From: Prinsepia uniflora
Taxonomy: Eukaryota; Streptophyta; Magnoliopsida; Rosales; Rosaceae
Reading direction: 5' to 3'
Assembly (NCBI GenBank): GCA_032719365.1
Contig: CM064867.1
Location: forward strand, 66,400,136-66,464,135
Length of the DNA: 64,000 bases
Positions 19,331 to 31,642 of this stretch are shown piece after piece. Each line of letters starts with the position of its first letter. The first letter of the stretch is position 1. The translations under genes and the position numbers were made by a program. A model generated the notes under the pieces. It worked only from the letters and a program-made list of their open reading frames with translations, was not told where the DNA came from and did no database searches.

Positions 19331-20270
19331 AACCTCAACAGTCCACCCCACCACAAGTCTTCCTCAGTATTATAACCCCCTTTTCTTTGGCACCAGTGGC
19401 TAGGACACCCATCTTCCTAAGTTCTTCACATGGTGGCAGCCACCAACAACCTATGTTCCCATGTATCTTTAAATTCTGCACCCTTTTGTACTCATTGTGC
19501 TCCATACAAGAGTACTAGATTGTCTTTTTCTTCTGCTGTTCATCACTCAATAAAACCATTTGATTTAATACATTCAGATGTTTGGATGTCACCTGTAAAT
19601 TCAATCTCTAGTTTTTGATATTATGTCATATTCACTGATGACTATACCCGTTTTACTTGGATCTATCTTTTAAGACATAAATCTGAAGTCTACAACCATT
19701 TTACTAAATTTTATTTTTATGTCCAAACACAATTCCAAACCAAAATAACTCAGTTTCATAGTGATGGTGGCACAAAATACACCAACAATCAATTCGATTC
19801 CTTTATAGCATTCACCAACGATTTTCTTATCCCCACACCTCCCAAAAAAATGGGTTGGCAAAAAGAAAACATCGTCACATCTCAGAAATGGGTAGAACAC
19901 TCCTCCATACTGCAGGTCTACCCTATTTTATTGGGCAGATGCCATTACTACCGTTGTTTTTCTCATAAATCTCCTACAAACTCCTACTCTTAACTAGAAA
20001 TCCCCATACTCTAAACTCTATGGTCGACCACCTCCCTATCACATCCTAAAAACTTTTGGCTGTTCCTACTTCCCATTCCTTGGTCCCTACATCAAACACA
20101 AGCTGGAACCTCATAGCCTACCATGTGTTTTCCTAGGCTACAGCCCTCACCCATGCCCCCTCACCCCATGTGTTTCCCTTGAGTCTCCCATGTCCCCCTC
20201 ACCCCACTTCCCTCCTCCACAACCACAAAATATTCTTCCTATGACTACAGGCAGCAAAGCTGGGATTTCC
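19331..20270 (+). pseudogene. Copia C integrase
   Basis: Blocks in mixed frames include CTHCAPYKSTRLSF (end of the Zn domain), HSDVWMSPVNS (first catalytic Asp), VIFTDDYTRFTWIY, QFHSDGGTKYTNNQF (second Asp) and TFGCSYFPFLGPYIKHKLEP followed by CVFLGYSP. The catalytic Glu region is badly decayed. It ends at 20270, where the coding-free LTR element begins. Confidence 0.87.
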
Positions 20271-22727
20271 TGACAGGACCTGTCCCAAATCCCCACGGGA
20301 TTAATGCAGGACGCGCCTGCTCCAGTTTGACACGAAGAGTTAGACAAAGGATAATTCTAACCCTAGCCCCCACCGGGGCTTTCAGAAGGCGCCAGGATCG
20401 GAGGAGGAGTGTGATGTCTCGATCTCTGCTATAGCCCGCATCCGCGATCAACCTGAAAGGCATTAAAAACCACGAAAAGATAAGTGGACAAAACCAATAA
20501 TTTATAAAAAAAAATTACAGAAAAGACATTTATGCCCTTCACTAAAAAACCTGCATGCATTCGAAAACGATTTAATTCAATCAAAGTCATTTATCAATAT
20601 TTAAACCATTGGGGCCTTAGCCCAAAACCTTAAACCAAAGCACATGGGAACTCAGCCCAAAACCAATCAAATGGGTCTCAGCCCAAAACCAAATCCACGT
20701 GGGCCTCATCCCAAAATCTATCCTCGGCATCCCTGATGCTAGACATCTAAAATGTCACAACTAATACCACTATCATGGTTCCAAGCTATGCGTGCTACCC
20801 GGGTTCTCAAATCCCAAATCTCCCTAAGGTCCACCCAGATCAATGACCCGCAGATCAATGACCCTCATTGCGGGAGGTTTTAAACTCTGGTAATCCTGCT
20901 CCTGAGTCACTATACGGACCAGTAGCTCTGTGCAATGACCCCTCACAGGCAATGCCCCGTGACTACTCCAGGATACTACAAGACATCTGGAGGAGACAAC
21001 TCGCCACTCCAAGATACTACGAGACGTTTGGAGGGCATCCGTTCGTGAGGATGGTATACCAAAAACCATTTTACAAATCATTTGAACCATTCAAAACGCC
21101 ACGCCTGGATTTTCCATAAACTATCTTAAATCCAAATATGGGTCTCTGACCCGAAATCATTTTTATAAACCATAACTGGGCCTCATGCCCGATTCGTAAA
21201 CCAACGGGGCCCTCAGCCCGACCATAGAACTCAAATAGGCCTCCCGCTCGACTTCTCATTAAATCAACTGGACTCCAAGTCCGATGGTTTCCAAAAAAAT
21301 GGGTCGCATGTCCGGTTCCATATTTTCCAATCCAAAACCTCTCCATAAAATCGTCATAGAAAACGCAGCACGTATAAGCATATTATAAAATCATAAATCT
21401 CGAAATACGTGCAAGTACGTACATACTAAAACACCACAATCAAATGCACTCATGGCATCAAAAAACATGTTCATTAAAGCATATAAAATATTTATGCATG
21501 CATCAATTTAGAAAATAAGGTCCACTCACAGACCATACATACTAAAATAAGGCCCCTATTTAAAACCCCGTAATTTTCCCGAATTTTTGATTATTTTTAA
21601 ACTCGATCCTAAACCTTCGGACATCCCGAACTATATCGAAACGATGTCAAATCGACTCGAAACCAGTCCCAAAATGTTTGTTACATCAAATAGATGATTT
21701 CATATGTTGAACACTTCCCCAGAAGAGGCATCACGCGCCCTTACTCGCCTCCCAAATGGGTTGCGCGTGGGCCTCACGCGCCTGCACCAGTCACCTTCAA
21801 CCTTCGGAGGACCGGGTCCGACCAGTCTACCTACAAATCCGGTCCAGGCCGTGTTCTCCCTCATTTTCGGTTTGTTTCCTTCCATTTCAATTCCTATCTC
21901 TATGTTTCTTCATTTCCTACCATTCTATTGATTCAAAACCAAGAAAAATAGGTTAGGGATTACCTATTTGATCGAATCGTCACGGTCCTGTTTTCTCGGC
22001 CGCCGTCCAGGGCGTTCCCACCGTCCTCAGTCGCCCTTTTCCATAGCCACATCCTCGTATCAATCCCACAAACTTCATCCACTCATCAAAAACTGTTTAA
22101 AACGCACGAAATTAAAAATCCAAATTTGAACTTAAAACGAGTTTATCAGGTTACATGTTTCCTGGGCCATCGTCGCCGTCCACGACGATCCTATTATCAC
22201 CCAGCCACCATCCGCCTCTCTTTGTCTCTCTCTCAGATTGAAGCTAGCTGGGGAAGCGATGTGGGTTGTGGTCGATGGGCATTTGGGTGAGATCAGGTGA
22301 AAAGTCGAAGGGGATGAACTGGGGTGATATGCATGTATGTGTTTTGGGTGAGCAATGGATGAATGACAAGTGTCATTCATCCATTGGGCCTGCCCATAAA
22401 TATCTGGGCCCACTTAATGCCAAATGGCAATCGTCTCGTAAAACGTGTAATAGTTCCCTCGAACTTTTGTGAACCGTAACTTCCTCGTCAAACGTTCGAT
22501 TTCGACGTGCCGCCTGTCTACGGAGTCATATCGGCCCGTTCTATGTAATAGTCCTCGGCCCACGGCCATCGGACCTCCCGGGTCAAAAATCAACTTTTTG
22601 CCCTCGTTCAAGAGAAAAATTGTAATTTCGCCCTAAACGGTCGTTAATCCTCGGTTAATCCCCAATTATCCTCGCTAATCCGTCATTAGTATTAATTAAT
22701 CCCTAAAAATTGGGACGGGTCAATACA
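20271..22727 (-). repeat. 3' LTR of the coding-free element
   Basis: 2457 bp. It carries GGCATC-CCT-GATGC type micro-hairpins (20728-20760), a GGGC...GCCC array (21140-21330) and the palindrome at 22357-22382. Compared with the right LTR it lacks a segment around 21535. Confidence 0.9.
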
Positions 22728-25700
22728 AACTTCCCTCCTTAAAGAATTTCGTCCTTAAAATTCCAACCGACACAATTCCATAACCAAACTGTGGAATCCA
22801 ATCATGTCCCTCTACTCAGGCACTCTCGTGTAATCATACGCGTCCAATACAACCACTGTACTCGTCGGTACGCACTGTCACCGGAGCTTCCAAAGCTCCA
22901 ACTCATTCTCGAGAAGCCACACGTCAGTTCGTAAGTCTCGTTCCGACAGGTCAGCTAAACTAAGCTAACATCCCAGTCGGTTTTTCAGTCTGATGGTTCT
23001 TCTTATCCAACAATCGAGTTGACATCCTGTTCAGCATCCAATCAGACAACATCCTCCAGGTCCTGCCATCACCATGGCATGAATCCCATCTACCCATACT
23101 GACTCCCTCAGCGATCCCTGCTGACTCCAGTCAATCCATACCACTCTAAACGCAATTGGATACCGATTAATTCCATCACCACCATATGTCACAACCATTG
23201 TGACCAGCTAGCAACTCACGGCTCCACTGCGCTTTCGTTGCACCACTCTCATCTCGACTCGCTCTCAAGTCCTCATATCGTACTCATGTCACTCAACGGC
23301 GTACAATGAAGTCTCGACTCACTCGAGTCCCCAAACTATCACCTCATATATCTCGTCGAAACATATTCGACATCATACCCATCTTGGGTGTATCTAAACC
23401 CCATCGAATACTTTCCTCAACAGAAGTAGTCACAACAATCTCACTAGGGTTCCTCTGGCCCCACATGGCCCTGAGCTCTCGGCTCACATGATCTATGAAC
23501 CCTCTCAATCCACTCTGCTCGAGCACACAGTAGTCGACGTCCAGTCATCATATCATGATGTCAGAACACATCCGATCATGGACTCATCGAACTGTCACTA
23601 TCGGATCCGATCTGATCCCCGTACACACTGGACAATCAACATCGAACCTCGTACGATCACCATCTCACGTCCATCATCAAGGCATTACCCGGCCTACTCT
23701 AGGACTGCACTCTGGCAACGTCCAACCACACACTACTATCCGCGCTCCAACCATGGCTTGAACCTCAACTCTTCATCACCAGGCGAACATCAACCCATCA
23801 CAATCTTTTCTCTCATATCCAAGACAGATAATACACTCCCATATCCAAATTATGTCTTGTCATCTCACCAACCATTCCAAAGATTCTTCAACTGTCTCAC
23901 AATACGCTTCTTCTATGCTCCTAGCTTAGCATAATCAGCAAGGCAATTCGCTCCAAGGACGACCAGACCTCGGTCTACTGGCCTCACGGTCGCCATTACC
24001 ACCTCCGTCATCTCGATCATCAAGATCGTCATCTCACCACTCGATCGAACCTCACCTCGATCCACGCTCCACATCCAACTCGATCCACCGTGGATCCACT
24101 GTGGATCCAACTACCTGGGACACTTACTCGTCACATCCAGTGACTCTAAATACCATCTGCACAAGCACTCACTTTTCTCTTTTCCCAACCACAACCTTGC
24201 TAGATCACGGATCCAAAGTCGATCATGGGTCCACCAATCAATACGCGATCACCGTACTGGTGACACCCAACATTATCTGACCTGGAGTAAAAAATGACCA
24301 TCTCCTTTACCGACTTCAGAACCGAGAGGAGTTGCAACCATGTTGGAAGCATACCTAACTTTTCCATTTTCTGAGCTTTCTTCCTTACACGAGCATCCTC
24401 GTAACTCAAGTCTCTCTGACCAAGCTAGTGGAAAAAATGAAGTCCTCTTCCAACTAGGAGTGTTCTCTGATAATTACTGTAATGCTTAATCCTTTCCTTC
24501 CGAACTAAACACTTCCATTGATTCACTTTGGCTTCTTCCATCACTGTTCACGTCGGCAAACTAGTTCGCAAGTCCTAACTCTCTGGGATCAACTCCAGCA
24601 CTCACACTCTTGTAATCCATCCAAGGATATCTAGGGCACCTGTCACTCACCCAGGTATATCCCACACATCATGGTCACCTCCACAGAGGTAGCGTGGCAC
24701 ACTCGCCAACACCCAAAGTTAACGTCTCATTTTGTGATCGCATTCAGTCGTAACCGAGTCGAATCCAGAATCTATGCTCGTATTGTACATTACTCACGCA
24801 CCCTCGTATCCTCGTCACGACTGATGAATCTCATCGCCTCAGTCGTCACGGAAACATTAGTCTATCCACTTGCTAAGACTCATACACGTCCATCGATAGC
24901 AGCGTCAGCCACGATCACGTGCAGACCAATCTCAGAAGCATTCCGCTATCGAGACTCCAAACTCATGTGGTCAACTCACCGCAGATACCAACTGCTCATC
25001 GCATATTATCCATCAACCGGTTCACCTAAAGATCCAGTCGACAAGTACCACTCTCCTGGTAATTTGTCCGATCAATCACCAACTAGGGTTATCACAAACC
25101 CGGCTGCCCACTGCAGCACAACCATCTTGACTGATCCATCGCTCTCGACTTCGAAGAGTCATCATACTCCAATACTGGTGTCCTACCGACTAGTAACCAC
25201 GATCCAAGGGTCTCAACCCCTCGTACCCTACGACCCCATCGGTGTCTACCACCGCTCAACCACGACATGTCATACCATACCACACAACATCTACACCGTG
25301 GCATCCTCTGCCAGTCGACATCCCTCTGGGATTCGACACATCAAGACGTGGCCTCTCACACCAAATAGGATCAAACATTCCTATTCCCAATAGTCTCACT
25401 CGGGTCGTTGTCCACTTAACTGCTCCCAGCAGCATAATCCCCGATTCTTGCACTTTTGTCATGGACCCCTGACATCGGACCTCCATTGATACCACTTTAC
25501 CACAATCCATATCCGCTATGACTTTACCATTGAACGGTCACAACTCTGTAATATCGTCATATTGTGTCTATTGGTCCACTAGATTCTATCCACCAATAAC
25601 ACTACGGCTCTAAGCTGTTGGATTCACAAAAAAAATCGATTCTGATGGGAATCCAACCTCTCAAAAACACGGCATCCTGCGCCAATCGAACTCTAAGCCA

Positions 25701-25932
25701 TTGCACCTCGTGCCAAACATAATCTAACGAGGGTTCGATTCCACTGAATCCTCGTACTCTTACCCTAACTATCAGGTTGATGACGGACTGTTACCACTGC
25801 AGAGACATCACATACTCGACCTGCGCATACCACAAGAGTTACCGTGCTCAGAGCGTACAAACCTTACTCTGATACAACTTTGGTATCAGAGTACCATGAG
25901 TATCATAAGAGCCAACCCGCTCTGATACTACT
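22728..25932 (-). other. Internal region of the coding-free element
   Basis: 3.2 kb with strong strand asymmetry: the plus strand is poor in G and rich in C, T and A. The longest frames (for example 24671-25393, plus strand) show no known motif and run against the element's orientation, so I treat them as chance. The purine tract lies at about 22730-22745 and the primer site at 25917-25929. No gag, protease, integrase or reverse transcriptase pattern is seen on either strand. Confidence 0.75.
25917..25929 (-). promoter_or_regulatory. Primer-binding site of the coding-free element
   Basis: On the minus strand, two to three bases after the LTR, the sequence reads AGTATCAGAGCGG, sharing TATCAGAGC with the initiator tRNA-Met site. 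Confidence 0.75.
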
Positions 25933-28338
25933 TGACAGGACCCATCCCAAATCCCCCCGGGATTAACGCGGGACGCGGCTACTCTTGTCTGACATGAAGT
26001 GTCAGATAAGGGATAATTCCAAACCTAGCCCCCACCGGGGCTTACAAAGTGCGCCAGGATCAGAGGAGCAGTGTGATGTCTCGGTCTCTGTTATAGCCCG
26101 CATCCTCGATCAATCTGGAGGGCATTAAAAATCACGAAAAGCTATGAGTGGATGAAACCAACAATTTATAAAACATTTTACATAAAAGACGTTTATGCCC
26201 TTCACTAAAAAGTCTGCATGCATTCGAAAACCATTTAATTCAATCAAAGCCATTTATCAATATTTAAACCATTGGGGCCTTAGCCCCAAAACCGTAAACC
26301 AAAGCACATGGGAACTCAGCCCAAAACCAAATCCACGTGGGTCTCAGACCAAAATCGATCATCGGCATCCCTGATGCCAGACGTCTGAGATGTCACAACC
26401 AATACCATTGTCACGGTTCCAATCTACGCATGCTACCCGGGGTCTCAAATCCCAAGTCTCCCCAGGGTCCGCCCAGGTTAATGACCCGCAGATCAATGAC
26501 CCTCCCTAGGGGGAGGTTTTAACCTCTGGGAATCCTACTCCTGAGTCACTATACGGACTAGTCGCTCCATACAATGACCCCTCGTAAGCAATGCCCCGTA
26601 ACTACTCCAGGATATTACAAGACGTCTGGAGGAGGCAACCCGCCACTCTAGGATACTACGAGACGTCTGGAGGGCATCCGTTCGTGAGGATGGTATACGG
26701 AATATTTTACAAATCATTCGAAACTATTCAAAGGGCCACGTTCTGGTTTTCCATAAACCATCGTAAATCCAAATATGGGTCCCTGACTCGAAATCATGTT
26801 TATAAACCATAACTGGGCCCCATACCCGATTCTTAAACCAACGGGGCCCCTAGCCCGACCATAGAACTCAAATGGGCCTCCTGCCCGACTTCTCATTAAA
26901 TCAACTGGACTCCAAGTCCGATGGTTTCCAGCAAAATGGGTCTCATGCCCGGTTCCATGTTTTCCAATCCAAAACCTTTCCATAAAACCGTCATAGAAAA
27001 CGCAGCACATATAAGCACAGTATAAAACCATAAATCTAGAAATACGTGCAAATACGTATATACTAAAACACCATAATCAAATGGACTCATGGCATCATAA
27101 AACATGTTCATTAAAGCATATAAAATATTTATGCATGCATCAATTTAGAAAATAAGGTCCACTTACAGACCGTCCAAGCTGCACTGCGATACACGCACCA
27201 TAAGCCTCTCCCAGGCCAATCACCGTCTTCGGGGTTCCCAAACATATCCAAAGCATGCTAGAGGGTTAATAACTACTTAAACTCGATCCTAAACCTTCAG
27301 ACATCCCGAACTATATCGAAACGATGTCCGTTCGACTTGAAACAAGCCCCAAAATGTTCGTGACATTGAATAGATGATTTCGTATGTTGAACACTTCCCC
27401 AGAAGATGCACCACGCGCCCTCACGCGCCTGCACCAGTCACCTTCAACAATCGGTGAACCGGGTCCGACCAGTCCACTTGCAAATCCGGTCTAGTCGAAC
27501 CGACGAGACCGGTTTAGGCCTTGTTCTCCCTCATTTTCGGTCTGTTTCCTTCCATTTAAATTTCTATCTCTTTGTTTCTTCATTTCCTACCATTCTATCG
27601 ATTCAAAACCAAGAAAAACAGGTTGGGGATTGCTTGTTTGATCGAATCCTCACGACCCTGTTTTCACGGCCGCCGTCCAGGGCGTTCCCACCGTCCTCAG
27701 TCGTTCTTTTCGATAGCCACATCCTCGTATCAATCCCACAAACGTCATCCACTCATCAAAAACCGTTCAATACATATGAAATCAAAAATCCAAATTTAAA
27801 CTTAAAACGGGTTTATCGGGTTACCTGTTTCCTGGGCCATCATCGCCGTCCACGGTGGTCCTATCATCACCCAGCCACCATCAGCCTCTCTCTATCTCTC
27901 TCTCTGATTGAAGCTAGGTGGGGGAAGGGATTTGGGTTGTGGTCGATGGGGATTTGGGTGAGATCAAGTGAAAAGTCGAAGGGGATGAATTGGGGCGATA
28001 TGCATGTATGTGTTTTGGGTGAGCAATGCATGACAAGTGTCATTCATCCATTGGGCCTACCCATAAATATCGGGGCCCACTTAATACCAAATGGCATTCA
28101 TCTCGTAAAATGTGTAATAGTTCCCTCGAACTTCCGTGAACCGTAACTTCCCCGTCGAACGTCTAATTTTCACGTGCCGCCTGTCCATTGTCTTGTATCG
28201 ACCCGATCTACGTAACGGTCATCGGTCCTCCCAGGTTAAAAGTCAACTTTTTTCCCTCGTTTAGGGTAAAATCTTAATTTTGCCCTAAAAGTTTGTTAAT
28301 CCTCGACTAATCCCTAAAAATTGGGACGGGTCAATACA
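25933..28338 (-). repeat. 5' LTR of the coding-free element
   Basis: 2406 bp, same ends as the left LTR. Micro-hairpins include GGCATC-CCT-GATGCC near 26361-26376. Confidence 0.9.
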
Positions 28339-28343
28339 TTTCC

Positions 28344-29410
28344 AAATCTTGAAACCTACTATTTACCTCCAAGTATCCCCTGCCCAAGCCTTCACCACTG
28401 CTAAATTCAACCCCACAGAACCCACCTCCTATACTCAGGCCTCCAAATCTGCTGACTGGAAATCTTCTATACGGTTGAGTACAATGCTCTCATGAAGCAA
28501 CATGGACCCTAGTTCCCTTGCCCTCCCATTCCAATGTCGTGGGCTCCAAGTGGGTTTTTTCGCCCAAAACAGCATGCAGATGGCTCCATTGAACGCTACA
28601 AGACACGCCTTGTTGCCAAAGGCTTTCACCAACAAGAGGGACTTGACTACCACGAAACCTTCAGCCCCGTAGTCAAACCAACAACCATCAGAGTAGTTCT
28701 AGCCCTTTTTGTTTCACTTGGTTGGCCAATCCGTTAAAATGGATGTAACCAATGCCTTTCTACACGAAAATTTAGATGAGGAGGTCTACATGGTTCAGCC
28801 CCATAGCTTCATTGATCCCCAACATCCTCATCATGTTTTTCACCTCCATAAGGCCCTCTATGGCCTCAAGCAAGCCCCACGCGCATGGTTTGCCCATTTC
28901 ACCACGTTTCTACTCCAATATGGTTTCACCCAAAACCCTTCCATGTTTCTTCTTCATCACCCTTACTGTATCATATATCTACTTTTGTATGTCGATGATA
29001 TAATCTTAACAGGGAACTCTCCAAGTGCACTGTCTTCCTTCATGGCTTCCTTAGCCCAAGTCTTTGACATCAAAGACTTGGGTCCCCTGCATTACTTCCT
29101 AGGCGTTGAAGCAAGTTCTACCCTTACTGGTCTCCAACTCACTCAAAAAAAATACACAATTGAACTCTTACAGCGTAATGGCCTGGCTGATTGCAAACCT
29201 GCACCTACCTCTGTCACTGCCAAACAAGTTCTTTCAGTAACCCTTGGACAGCCCCTACCTAATCCTTCTATCTACTGTCAACTTGTGGGTGCCATTCTCT
29301 GCTTAACACTCACACGGCCGGATATATCTTATGTTTTCTAAAATGTTGCCCAATTCATGAGCAGCCCTACAGATGCCCATCTTACTGCAATCAAGCGGAT
29401 CATCAGGTAC
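28344..29410 (+). pseudogene. Copia C reverse transcriptase
   Basis: Starting after the nested element, blocks read DGSIERYKTRLVAKGFHQQE, YHETFSPVVKPTTIRVVLAL, MDVTNAFLHENLDEEVYM, LYGLKQAPRAW, the catalytic YVDDIILTG (near 28988), DLGPLHYFLGVEA and TLTRPDISYVF. The stretch 28709-29341 is open for 210 codons. Stops at 28736 and 29339 and the cut at 29410 in RIIRY end it. The sequence is close to the Copia B reverse transcriptase. Confidence 0.92.
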
Positions 29411-30643
29411 CCGTGGTCAAGCCAACCACCATCTGTGTGGTCTTTCACTTGGCTGTAACTAGTGGCTGGCCTATTCGACAGTTGGACGTCAATATTGCCT
29501 TCCTCCACGACACTCTCCATGAGGATGTTTACATGGCCCGGCCTGCTGGGTTTGTGGACCAGCAGAACCCAACTCACGTGTGCATGCTCTGCAAGGCCAT
29601 TTATGCCCTAAAATAGGCTCGGGGGCCTGGTACAAAGAGCTACAGTCCTTCCTGCTCACCCAAGGCTTTGTACATGCCAGATCGGATACCTCCCTTTTCC
29701 TCCTGAGGCAAGGTTCCATCACTCTGTTTTTTCTAGTTTATGTTGATGACCTAATTGTGACAGGGAACAATCAAGCACTCATCTCTCAATTCATCGAAAC
29801 TCTGGCTACCCGCTTCTCTGTTAAGGACCTTGGTGCCTTCCACTATTTCCTTGGCATGGAGGTCATTCCCACTGCACAAGGCTTCTTGCTGTCACAGCAC
29901 AAGTATATACATGACTTGCTCCACTTGGCTCACATGGATGTAGTCAAGCCCGTAGCCACTTCTCTAGCGGTTTCTCCCCCGTTGCACCTGCATCATGGCT
30001 CCCTACCAGCAGATGCCACCCTGTTCCGTCGCCTTTTAAGGAGTCTGCAGTACCTCAGCCTGGCTAGACCCCATGTCTCCTTTGCTGTTAATAAACTCTC
30101 CCAGTTTATGCATGCCCCAAATGATCTCCACTAGCAGGCTCTTAAACGGGTCATTCGCTACTTAAAAGAGACTATTTTTTGGCCTCCACTCTCCATGCAG
30201 TCACTCACTCTCTACATGCCTATTCAGATGCTAATTGGGCTAGGGACCAGGATGATCGCAAGTCCACAACAACCAATCTGGTCTACTTAGGCAGTAACCT
30301 CATCTCCTTTAGTTCCTGGATACAGCGTGTAGTCTCTAGGTCCTCCATTGAAGTAGAGTACAGGGTTGTGGCATGCACCACTGCTGAACTGATCTGGGCT
30401 CAGTCCCTTCTCCGTGAGTTGGGTCTCGCCCTTTCCAGCACACCCATCATCTCATGTGATAATATTGGAACTACCTACTACTGCTCCAACCCCGTTTTCC
30501 ATATCCGCATGAAGCATGTAGACATCGACTATCACTTTATTCGTGATCATGTCACCCGTGGTCAACTCCAGGTGTCTCATGTCTTTACAGATGATCAGCT
30601 GGTCGATGCTCTCACCAAACGCCTGCCTCGACCCTGGTTCTAG
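29411..30643 (+). pseudogene. Copia D reverse transcriptase and RNase H
   Basis: Visible blocks are GWPIRQLDVNIAFLHD, MARPAGFVDQQNPTHV, the catalytic YVDDLIVTGN (near 29740), DLGAFHYFLGMEV, VNKLSQFMHAPNDLH and RVIRYLKET. RNase H (30179-30643) shows YSDANWARDQDDRKSTT, GSNLISFSSW, VEYRVVACTTAELIW and KHVDIDYHFIRDHV. Stops near 29616 and 30132 and frame changes break it. The family differs from Copia A-C in both reverse transcriptase and RNase H. Confidence 0.9.
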
Positions 30644-30697
30644 CTACTCCGCACCAAGATCGAAATCGCCGATGACTTCTCCGTCTTGCAGGGGCGT

Positions 30698-30924
30698 ATT
30701 AAGGAAACTCCTAGGATACAGCAGATCACAGGAGATTAAGTATCAAATCTCTCTGATCAACTGGGATTAGTCAACAGGAATCAATACTGATTCCTTCCTA
30801 ATGTATTTACTTCCTAGTCTAGATAGTCTTTACTTCTTTCCTAGTTAGCTCTCTATATAAAATACACCACTGCTGTACATTTTTATTATTAATTCAATAC
30901 ATAAAAACTTCCATACCTTTTACA
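30698..30924 (+). repeat. Copia D 3' LTR
   Basis: About 227 bp after a purine tract (TTGCAGGGGCG). It starts TATTAAGGAAAC, likely from TGTTAAGG, has a TATATAAAA box near 30853 and ends CTTTTACA. Confidence 0.75.
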
Positions 30925-31290
30925 CGCGTCGGTCTGTTACTGAGTTTTGCGTGTTTCTCGGTCCCAACCTCATCTCCTGGTGTGCCAAGAAGCAGAAACC
31001 TGCCTCTTGTTCCAGTTCAGAGGCTGAGTACCGTGCACTAGCTTACATGTGTGTAGACACAGTTTGGATACTTAGTCTCCTACGAGAATTCCAGGTCCAC
31101 CCTCAGTTGCCACTTCCACTTTACTGTGACAATATGAGCTCTACCCACATGACAGTAAACCCTATGTTCCATGCTCGAACCAAGCACAACGCACTTGACT
31201 ATCACTTTCTAAGGGAAAGAGTTACTGCTGGCACACAGAGTTCTCTTTGTCTCCTCTTCTCATCAACTAGCTAATCTCTTCACCAAAGGC
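30925..31290 (+). pseudogene. Copia C RNase H
   Basis: It resumes with TRRSVTEFCVFLGPNLISWC, then SSSEAEYRALAYMCVDTVW, YCDNMSSTHMTVNPMFHART and KHNALDYHFLRERVTAGT, the C-terminal half of Copia RNase H, close to that of Copia B. A frameshift near 31250 disrupts the tail. The N-terminal part with the first catalytic Asp was lost at the Copia D junction. Confidence 0.9.
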
Positions 31291-31350
31291 CTCCCCGTTG
31301 CTCGTCACGGTCAACTTGCATCTAAACTTGTCACCCATATGGTGCCTAGT

Positions 31351-31362
31351 TTGCTGGGGGGA
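31351..31362 (+). other. Copia C polypurine tract
   Basis: TTGCTGGGGGGA lies directly before the 3' LTR, where plus-strand synthesis is primed. Confidence 0.8.
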
Positions 31363-31637
31363 TGTAGGACAATATAGTCTTAGACCCGTATGTAGGACAG
31401 TCTAACTCTATACCTGTATGATATCTAGACCTATGTAATTAGAAAACACATGTACACTAGGAATACCTAAGTATCTTAGGTAGTTACCAACAGTTAGTTA
31501 CTTACTGCTGTTAAGAAAAGATCAGGACAAGGATAACTGTTTGATCTTATCTCTCTGTCAACTTGTATATATATATATATATATATATACAGTCGATGGC
31601 CATATGAATGAATCATCAGAAATTCATCATTTCTACA
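31363..31637 (+). repeat. Copia C 3' LTR
   Basis: 275 bp, start TGTAGGACAATA, end CATTTCTACA. It contains an expanded TA run (about 31566-31590) that is shorter in the 5' LTR. Confidence 0.94.
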
Positions 31638-31642
31638 GTAAT

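Larger units (their letters stand above)
20271..28338 (-). mobile_element. Complete non-autonomous LTR element without coding region (LARD-like)
   Basis: This 8068-bp element in reverse orientation has two long LTRs (20271-22727 and 25933-28338), a 3.2-kb internal region and a perfect TTTCC duplication. Both LTRs start TGACAGGACC and end GGGACGGGTCAATACA on the plus strand and belong to the same family as the solo LTRs. A tRNA-Met-like primer site sits inside the right LTR and a purine tract (minus strand AAGGAGGGAAG) inside the left LTR. No gag or pol motif is visible in any frame. It must have been moved by enzymes of another element; the related chromovirus-type LTRs at 44451 and 50151 suggest the source. 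Confidence 0.92.
20266..28343. repeat. Target-site duplication TTTCC around coding-free LTR element
   Basis: TTTCC at 20266-20270 and 28339-28343 flanks the element exactly. Confidence 0.93.
29411..30924 (+). mobile_element. Copia D: 5'-truncated Copia fragment with 3' LTR
   Basis: At 29411 the sequence jumps from Copia C (RIIRY, late reverse transcriptase) back to an early reverse transcriptase block (PVVKPTTICVVF) of a different Copia family. It then reads through to its own RNase H, purine tract and a 3' LTR ending TTTTACA at 30924. Copia C resumes at 30925 inside RNase H, with about 60 residues missing. So Copia D either inserted truncated together with a deletion, or was joined by template switching. 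No duplication is visible. Confidence 0.85.
17648..31637 (+). mobile_element. Copia C: Ty1/Copia element with two nested elements, inside a host intron
   Basis: This element spans 13,990 bp between a 262-bp 5' LTR (17648-17909) and a 275-bp 3' LTR (31363-31637), with a perfect GTAAT duplication. Its own parts are the primer site, gag, protease, integrase, reverse transcriptase and RNase H. It is interrupted by a complete coding-free LTR element (20271-28338) between integrase and reverse transcriptase, and by a truncated Copia D (29411-30924) between reverse transcriptase and RNase H. Many stops make it inactive. It lies antisense to the CBP3 gene, in the intron between exons 17394-17518 and 32155-32321. 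Confidence 0.94.
17643..31642. repeat. Target-site duplication GTAAT around Copia C
   Basis: GTAAT at 17643-17647 and at 31638-31642 flanks the two LTRs. Confidence 0.93.

Noticed and set aside
23488..23934. 148-codon frame in the same interior
   Set aside because: Same reasons; no domain pattern.
24671..25393. 240-codon plus-strand frame in the coding-free element
   Set aside because: No known motif, antisense to the element and helped by the G-poor composition; not supported as a gene.
27406..28146. 246-codon frame across the right LTR of the coding-free element
   Set aside because: The same region in the left LTR and in the solo LTRs is broken, so it is chance.
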